A stretch of 64,000 nucleotides of DNA from Ipomoea triloba (Eukaryota > Streptophyta > Magnoliopsida > Solanales > Convolvulaceae). The stretch spans positions 24,619,239 to 24,683,238 of the forward strand of contig NC_044918.1 of the NCBI RefSeq assembly GCF_003576645.1, written 5' to 3'. The position numbers and the translations under genes were made by a program. The notes below the pieces were generated by a model. It had not been told where the DNA came from. It did not search any database and was given only the letters and a program-made list of their open reading frames with translations. This document shows positions 57,862-64,000 of this stretch, piece by piece (the stretch's first letter is position 1; each line of letters opens with the position of its first letter).

Positions 57862-59393
57862 ATAAATGTTTACAATTTTGTAAAAAATGCTAATCTAAAT
57901 ACTTAGTCTAAAAATGATAATATAAATAAATACGGAATAATACTTTTTCGTTTGAATTTTTCTAAGTCTTTTTAATTCTCTTTCAGGTAGCATTGTGATT
58001 GTCTTTATTGGTATTGGTATTGGTTTGGTATGGTAATGTGTCATGTGCAATTGTATTATTGTAGTAGTATAGAGGGTAGTGTCATGCAATGAGATTATGA
58101 TGTAGGAAGTTGTAGATTTGTATCGTTGTGTTTGCATATATGACTAAGATCTTAGTTCTAATATATTTAAAGAATGCACAATATGTATTTTACATACAAG
58201 ATTAATGAATGCTACAACGGTACTTATTTTTCAAATTTCTTCTTTTTCTGAATTTGAAAGATTGATTCCAAGAATGTTGTAGTCTCAGCATCTTTTTTCA
58301 ATGCATTAAGTCTGTCAAAATGTTCTATTGCCCTACATTGACATTTTTAATAATGAGTTTTAAATAAATTTATTGGGTTATTTGAATGTCTTCTTTGTTA
58401 ACAAATCATCCCTAAGTAGTTAATATGATTGATTTCAAACTGTTTTTTTTAATGTTTTTTTCATGTTATTAACATATATAATACTTGGTAAATAAATATA
58501 TGCGGAGTAACATTAATGTTTTAGTATAACTTTGATATTTAATTACAAGAAAGTGTAAAAAGAAAACAAGGAACAATATAGTTAATATAATTAATTAATA
58601 AATTTGAAGATAAGAAATCTTTGCATTGTAGAAAATATGGACAATATAACTAATGAAATTATATCTCTTTTTAAATTTTTTGATAATGATTGAATAAATT
58701 TTTTTTGAATAAAGGCATTGTAGACATCGAATTATAAATTAAAGAAATGCATATATTTTTTTGTTGTAACTAATAATTTATTTAATTTAATAAGAGTAAT
58801 AGAGTGGTACTTACTTTTGAATAATATACTCTAACATATTCGTAGTATATGTTCAACAATTATGCCAAAATTGATTGGGATTAGGTTCGAACTTAGACCT
58901 TACTTATAGAAATTAATAGGTAAGTTAAAAGTTAATGGAATATTAACGGAAAAGAGAATATTTAACAATAATCATACAATTAAAGATAAATTAGGAAATC
59001 TAAAGAAAAATATAAATCTAAACAATCTGAACCATCCATTTGATTTAATAATTTGACCTGTCATTTTTTCTACCCATTATAGGCATAACTTTCTTTGGCT
59101 CTTATTAGTATAGTAGATACTCCGTATTATTTTTAGTATATGTATTACATTTGCATCTAGATTCGACTCATCTCACACAAAAATCGGTGAGATAATTTCA
59201 CACAAAATTTTTTCAATGAGAATTGTACACTTATTTTGCATCATGAAAAATGACACGTTGAAAGGCAACATCCTCTATGTTCTGACTTCTGAAAGAACAA
59301 TGTGATGAGAAACTGAAATTTAGGAAATTAATTAATGTAATTAATCATGTAGACAGAATGCATTTGCAACATCAAACAACACAAACAGACACA

Positions 59394-59401
59394 TATAAAT
59401 A
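59394..59401 (+). promoter_or_regulatory. TATA box of the right defensin-like gene
   Basis: TATAAATA, 37 bp before the ATG at 59438, conserved with the left copy. Confidence 0.6.
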
Positions 59402-59437
59402 GTCGCAATCCTTGGCTACAATAGTCACAATAAGAAG

Positions 59438-59975
59438 ATGGGTTTTGGTAAAGTTTGTTTTCTAATGTTTCTTGCTGCTATCATTGGCCTCTCTGCTGCG
59501 TCTAGAATCGGTATCAATCTTCTCCCTCGTTTCTTTTATAATCTTTTAAATTTCTCAATAAAAATGCCTTTCTTTCTTAATCAGTTTTTTAATTAAGTTT
59601 TTAAAATTATGGAGTAGTAGAATTCTTATGTTATATATATACAAACACATACAAATTGATGAGCAATTTTTTTCAGATACAATATCAGCTAATTTAACAA
59701 TTAATTTACTAAACATTTTAACAATATAATGAATAAATTAAATTTTAATGTATGTAATATTGTTGCATTATATTAATTTGTTGGTCCGTGCGTATGGTGA
59801 ATCAGGAGTACATGAAAACAGCAAACCTTATTGCTCTGACCAATGCACTATTAGCGGCGGGGTTATCATCCCGGAAGTTTGCCTGGACTTTTGCCGTGAT
59901 CAGTATTATGCTGAGGGCTCCTGCGTGCGTCAACGCAATTCAAAAGTGCTTTGTTGTTGTACGAACGACCCCTAA
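59438..59975 (+). CDS. Two-exon defensin-like cysteine-rich secreted peptide (right copy)
   Basis: Exon 1 is 59438-59510 (donor GTATCAAT at 59511) and exon 2 is 59806-59975 (acceptor ATCAG at 59805), joined in phase 1 to 80 residues. The signal peptide is identical to the left copy in all 24 residues of exon 1. The mature part has eight cysteines spaced C-3-C-11-C-3-C-9-C-9-CCC and ends TNDP. Between the two copies exon 1 and the intron are far more alike than the mature region between the first and third cysteines, as expected if the secreted loop diversifies. The fold is probably cysteine-stabilised alpha-beta; role unknown (defence or reproductive signalling are the usual ones). The 59748 frame start is intron read-through. 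Confidence 0.82.
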
Positions 59976-60414
59976 ATGTTGCACACTACCCAAGAATTTG
60001 AAAACTTCTGCAATTTAATATATTAATAATAAGTATTCTTTAATTTAAAAGAGTTCCAAAATTTGTTCTCTGAATATGAATGGCTTTTTTTTTTTTTTTT
60101 TAAAGTTTATTGAATATTGGATGTAATAAGTACTCTTTAATTTAAGTTTCAAAGTTTGTAAGAATATGCTAAGTTTATTGAATATGGGATGTAATAAGTA
60201 CTCTATAATTTAAGAGTTTCAAAATTTGCTGTCTGAATATGCATGGCTTTTTTTTTTTCTTTTTTTTTTTTTAAGTTTAGTTTATTGAATATTGGATGTA
60301 ATAAGTACTCTTTAATTTAAGTTTCAAAATTTGTTCGAATATGCATGACTTTTTTTTTTTTAATTTTTAAGTTTATTGAATATTGGATGTAATAATTTAC
60401 TACTACAAATAAGT

Positions 60415-60838
60415 CTTTTAACGTTAGTTTTTTTTTTTTATACTTTTAACGTCGGTTTTCTTCCGACGTCGTTACTCTAGAAGTAGTACATCAAAGAAAC
60501 GATGTCGATTATATAACCGGCATCGTATAGTATCTACGGCGTTGGCTAATACCTACTAACCGATGTCGTATCTATTTTATAAAAAAAAAATTAAAAAAAA
60601 TATGACACAACATCGGTTAATAGCTATTAACCGATGTCGTATCTATTTTATATAAACCGATGTCGTATCTATTTTATATAAAAATTTAAAAAAAAATAGG
60701 ATACAACATCGGTTAATAGCTATTAACAGACGTCGTATTTATTTTATAAAAAAAATAGCAGGATACGACGTTGGTTAATAGCTATTAACCAACGTCATGT
60801 GTGTGTGTGTGTATATATTTATTTATTTATTTATTATT
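60415..60838. repeat. Subterminal repeats of a CACTA-like element
   Basis: CTACTACAAATAAG near 60401 resembles a CACTA terminal motif. Then come repeated ACATCGGTTAATAGCTATTAAC and CCGATGTCGTATCTATTTTAT units (about 60 bp, five or so, both orientations), typical of CACTA subterminal regions. No transposase or second terminus was found. The segment ends in (GT)n and (ATTT)n tracts. Confidence 0.45.
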
Positions 60839-60879
60839 AAAATTATTTTACGTTTATAACTCAAACCTGTACAGTTTTA

Positions 60880-60992
60880 CAATTTACACTTCACATGAAC
60901 TTTCCCAACCTGTGCAGCAATTTAACATTCAAAATCAAAGTAATAAACATAAACATCAACTACTTTGAAACTAATATAAATAACACAATTTA
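60880..60992 (+). repeat. Tandem repeat interrupted by the Helitron, left side
   Basis: Units with AATAAACATCAACTA.TTTGAAACTAAT and AATAACACAATT continue at 63900-64000 on the other side of the Helitron. The right-hand unit spells the undisturbed junction (ACACAATTCATCAAACTAAT), which gives the empty site. Confidence 0.75.
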
Positions 60993-61306
60993 TCTACTAT
61001 ACTAATAATAGCCAAAGAGAGTTAGGCCTAAAATGGGTAGAAAAAATGGTGGTCAAATTATTTAATCAAATGGATGGTTCAGATTGTTTAGATCCATATT
61101 TTTCCTTGAGATTTCCTAATTTATCCTTAATTATATGATTATCCGTTAAATTTTTCATTAAATATTCTCTTCTCCGTTAATATTCCATTAACTTTTAACT
61201 TACCCATTAATTTCTATAAGAAAGGTCTTAGGTTCGAACCTCATCCCAATCAAATTTGGCATAATTAAGTTCCTCACTCTATTTTACTCTTATTAAATTA
61301 AATAAA

Positions 61307-62943
61307 GGGAAAATCGCACTTTTGGTCCCTCAAATGTTGCCCGATCTGCAATGTTGTCCCCCGAAGTCAATTTTGGTTAATTGGGTCCCTAATTGTCTTA
61401 AACCGTAGTCAATGTTGTCCCCCGGTCAAATTTGGCTCTAACTAAGGTTAAGACCATGGGCAATTAGGTAATTTCACAGCCCCACCCAATTTTATTACAC
61501 ATGTACGCCTTTACTGCCGGAAGCTCCACTCGCAGGAGGGCTGCTTCAAAAACGGAAAATGCCGGAGGAGGTCTCGAAGCTGCCTTCAGAATCCTCCATT
61601 GCCGCCTCGAAGAACAGGGGAGACTTTCACGGTTCTGACTCACCCGCTAGAGACGACCGCTCAAGCTGCCGCCGCACCACAGGTTTTGCAGTCATCAGAG
61701 TTTTGCCACGCTAAAAAATAATTTTTTTTTTAAAGCTTATCACCAATGAAATATCTGAATACCCACCCTCCTTGGATCCAAGAATTCAACAGTGTATAAA
61801 ATATCCCAGATGGACCAGCCATGAACACTACTAAACCTCCTTCAACATTCTCCCCATTTCCATCAACCCATAGCTTCTCTCTCCGTGGGCTTTCGTCACC
61901 GTTTGCTTTCTCCACTTCCACTTCCGCCGCCGGTAACTCCAGAGTTACCGGCTCACTCCATCTTCAAACCGCCTGTAAGCCCTCCACCGCTACCTCTCTA
62001 GTTATCGCTAAGCCTCAAGGGCAGGCTCTCCTCACACTTCTCCAGGAGAAGAAAACCGAAGAGGCATGGTTGGCGTACACCCAATATGACTAACTTCGCA
62101 ACCCCACATGCCTTAGCCGTTTAGTTTCACGCACAATTATCCTATCAGAACACCCGCGTTGCCCTCACGCGCGCCCAGTCCATTGTCCGGCGTCTCCGCA
62201 ATGACCGCCAACTCCACTGCCTCGACGCCAATTCCTTCGGCCTCCTCGCCGTCGTCGCAGCTAAAGCCGGCCAAATCTTCTATGCGACCTCCATTATCAA
62301 GTCGATGCTCAAATCCGGTTATCTCCCCCATGTCAAGGCCTGGAGCGCCGTCATAAGCCGCCTTTCTAGCTCCGGTGATGATGGCCCCACCAAGGCCTTG
62401 TCGCTCTTCACTTTGGTCACCGGAAAGGTCCGCCGGATTTCGGACCCCGCGGTGGTTAATAACTCGAGGTCAGACACAGCTGCCTACAACGCTGTGCTAA
62501 ACGCATGTGCAAATCTCGGTTACGCTAGGAAATTCCTCCAACTGTTCGATGAAATGAGTGAATTTGGCTGTGAGCCAGATGTTTTGACATACAATGTGAT
62601 GATCAAGCTTTGTGCTAGAGCTGATAGGAAAGATTTGCTTGTGTTTGTATTGGAGAGGATAATCGAAAAGGGAATCGCTCTGCGTATGGCAACGACGGCG
62701 GCATTGCAACAGATTCTAGTGAGTGACAAATATGAAAAGTGCAAGAGGAAGGAGGGTAAAATTGGGTGGGGTTGTGAAATTACCTAATTGCCCATGGTCT
62801 TAACCCTAGTTAGAGCCAAATTTGACCGGGGACAACATTGACTACGTTTTAAGACAATTAGGGACCCAATTAACCAAAATTGACTTCGGGGGACAACATT
62901 GCAGATTGGGCAACATTTGAGGGACTAAAAGTGCAATTTTCCC
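61307..62943 (+). mobile_element. Pack-MULE carrying a PPR gene fragment
   Basis: Terminal inverted repeats of about 190 bp (GGGAAAATCGCACTTTTGG at the left and its near-complement at the right) enclose 1.2 kb of GC-richer sequence. An exact 9-bp duplication TTAAATAAA flanks it (61298-61306 and 62944-62952), the Mutator signature. There is no transposase. The cargo is the PPR fragment at 61821-62720 and an unidentified GC-rich piece at 61510-61720. It lies inside the Helitron. Confidence 0.88.
61821..62720 (+). pseudogene. HCF152: Captured N-terminal fragment of HCF152-like chloroplast PPR gene
   Basis: The frame begins with a Ser/Thr-rich, transit-peptide-like stretch, then GQALLTLLQEKKTEEAWLAY. 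After a stop at 62091 and a shift it continues with NRRLR.. type text (TRAQSIVRRLRNDRQLHCLD), MLKSGYLPHVKAWSAVISRL, DTAAYNAVLNACANLG and CEPDVLTYNVMIKLCAR, PPR repeats in the order I recall for HCF152, which processes and stabilises chloroplast psbH-petB transcripts. Only about the first third of such a protein is present. Stops near 62091 and 62122 break it. It stops near the right terminal repeat of the MULE. Identification is from memory of the family and not from a search. Confidence 0.6.
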
Positions 62944-62993
62944 TTAAATAAATTAGTAGCTACAACAAAAAATTATACATATGTATTTATTTA

Positions 62994-63257
62994 AGGGAAA
63001 ATTGTAATTTATGCCCCTCCATAATATGTCAATTATCAATGTCACCCCTGAATTATTGTGGTGTATATATTGCCCCTCAATTTTCAAAAACGGTGCATAT
63101 ATTGCCCCTCCCGTGGTGTAAATATTGCCCCTCTTTCATTACGAGAGGGGCAATATATGTACCGCTTTTGAAAATTAAGGGGCAACATTTACACCACTAA
63201 TAATTCAGGGGTGACATTGATAATTGGCATATTATGGAGGGGTAAAAATTACAATTT
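62994..63257. mobile_element. Fold-back MITE, GGGAAAATTGTAATTT family
   Basis: Nearly the whole 264 bp is one inverted repeat: AATTTATGCCCCTCCATAATA at the left pairs with TATTATGGAGGGGTAAAAATT at the right, with a centre near 63130. Imperfect AT-rich flanking duplication. MULE-type MITE is likely from the GGGAAAAT end. Confidence 0.65.
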
Positions 63258-63871
63258 TTCTTTTCTTTAATTTAGAATTATGTGTTTACCATACCTTTAT
63301 TTGAAAAAATTATTCATTTTAAAAAAATTAAATTAAATAAGAGAAATAATTTCATTGTTATATTGTCTTTATTAGTTTATTTTCTCCCATGCAAAGATTC
63401 TTTACATTCAAATTTATCAATTGATATTCATTACATTGTCCATTTTCTTATTTTTACAATATCTTGTAATTAAATATCAAAGTTATGATACAAAATAATG
63501 TTTTATATATATACCAAGTATTTTATTAATACCATGAAAAAAAATTAAAATAATTTGAAGCTACACGATTAATACCAAGTATTAACAATGTTACTCAAAA
63601 GAGAATTAAGAATACTTAGAAAAATTCAAACCAAAAGTAGTATTTATTTAGGCCAAGATTTAGACTATCGATTTTACAAAGTTGCAAATATTTATTTTAG
63701 TGACAATTATAATGAATTTCATATATTATATTGGATTCATATACTTTGAGTTACATATTTATATAAATAAATTCGACATTCAATTACCTATGTATAAACT
63801 TCTCCTATATAATCTTGCATTAATATGCTTTCAAATATTTATTTAAATATAAACATTGGGCATTAACACAA

Positions 63872-63899
63872 TCGCGCAATGCGCGTGTAAAATTACTAG
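63872..63899 (+). other. Helitron 3' terminal hairpin and CTAG
   Basis: CGCGCAATGCGCG forms a short stem about a dozen bases before the terminal CTAG, the classic Helitron termination signal. The host T follows at 63900. Confidence 0.85.
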
Positions 63900-64000
63900 T
63901 CAAACTAATAAACATTAATCTAATAAACATCAACTAATTTGAAACTAATAAATAACACAATTCATCAAACTAATAAACATCAATGTAATAAACATAAACT
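63900..64000 (+). repeat. Tandem repeat interrupted by the Helitron, right side
   Basis: Continuation of 60880-60992: CAAACTAATAAACAT and CTAATTTGAAACTAATAAAT units to the window end. Confidence 0.75.

Larger units (their letters stand above)
54551..59117 (-). mobile_element. Inverted Helitron copy, 3' end lost, split by a solo LTR
   Basis: The 5' end is at 59117 on the minus strand (A|TCTACTATACTAATAAGAGCC). About 340 bp from that end match the Helitron at 60993 (GGTAAGTTAAAAGTTAATGG and GGTTCGAAC phrases). The 3' part at 54551-54734 matches 63690-63875 of that copy, but the terminal hairpin and CTAG are missing. The solo LTR 54735-57861 sits between. No Rep/helicase is coded, so it is non-autonomous. 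Bases 57867-58700 hold nothing else. Confidence 0.7.
59150..60410. repeat. Right arm of the inverted repeat carrying a defensin-like gene
   Basis: Reverse complement of the left arm at 1-1125. The 3' flank (60020-60400) has four tandem units of about 95 bp with ATTGAATATTGGATGTAATA and AGTACTCTTTAATTTAAG, also seen on the left. Confidence 0.85.
60993..63899 (+). mobile_element. Non-autonomous Helitron with both ends
   Basis: It begins TCTACTATACTAATAATAGCC after a host A and ends with a hairpin and CTAG before a host T, the A|TC...CTRR|T rule of Helitrons. The neighbouring tandem repeat shows the empty site with the A and T adjacent. It is 2907 bp including a nested Pack-MULE (61307-62943) and a fold-back MITE (62994-63257); the Helitron's own sequence is about 1 kb. 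There is no Rep/helicase gene. It matches the inverted copy at 54551-59117. Confidence 0.85.

Noticed and set aside
58880..58900. Isolated GGTTCGAAC B-box-like sites (also near 61230)
   Set aside because: They occur at equivalent places in the two Helitron copies without an A box, so they are part of the Helitron.

Overview
This window is nuclear DNA from a flowering plant, a eudicot. The signs are a coiled-coil NLR resistance gene, defensin-like secreted peptides, PPR gene fragments and a dense nest of plant transposon families (plant-type LINEs with RNase H, Ty3/gypsy and Ty1/copia, Helitron, MULE, SINE, TRIM). The R1-like character of the NLR suggests an asterid such as Convolvulaceae or Solanaceae, but that placement is an inference. 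Nothing here is bacterial or operon-like.

Layout. (1) 0.3-0.9 kb and 59.4-60.0 kb: two paralogous two-exon genes for 8-cysteine defensin-like secreted peptides. They point away from each other and sit in about 1.1 kb of inverted-repeat sequence, so they bracket almost the whole window. (2) 1.1-8.5 kb: duplicated composite repeats, microsatellite-bounded motif-array elements, and an LTR with a primer-binding site and a gag stub. (3) 8.5-12.7 kb: a LINE split by a solo LTR. (4) 12.9-18.6 kb: nested small repeats, a PPR pseudogene and a tandem TRIM with three LTRs. (5) 19.1-21.4 kb: a chromovirus (gypsy) remnant. (6) 22.8-47.0 kb: an NLR gene whose coiled-coil exon (22.85 kb) and NB-ARC/LRR exon (44.69 kb) keep matching reading phase across a 21.4 kb intron. 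The intron is filled by gypsy, LINE, LTR and MULE-type insertions and holds a second, truncated copy of the first exon. (7) 47.6-49.8 kb: a LINE tail, a SINE, then a candidate tandem-peptide precursor: TATA box, ATG, signal peptide and ten 28-residue repeats, each with a dibasic site and a CLE-like core. (8) 51.0-52.4 kb: a copia remnant. (9) 52.9-59.1 kb: repeats and an inverted Helitron split by a 3.1 kb solo LTR. (10) 61.0-63.9 kb: a Helitron with both ends and an inferable empty site. It carries a Pack-MULE that holds a broken fragment of a chloroplast PPR gene recognised as HCF152-like.

Functional genes are few: the two defensin-like peptides, the NLR, and possibly the tandem-peptide locus. 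That locus has two indels and may be a recent pseudogene or a misassembled array. Everything else is transposon-derived or anonymous AT-rich sequence. Several insertion events are supported by exact target-site duplications or by empty sites visible elsewhere in the window, which gives a relative order of events.
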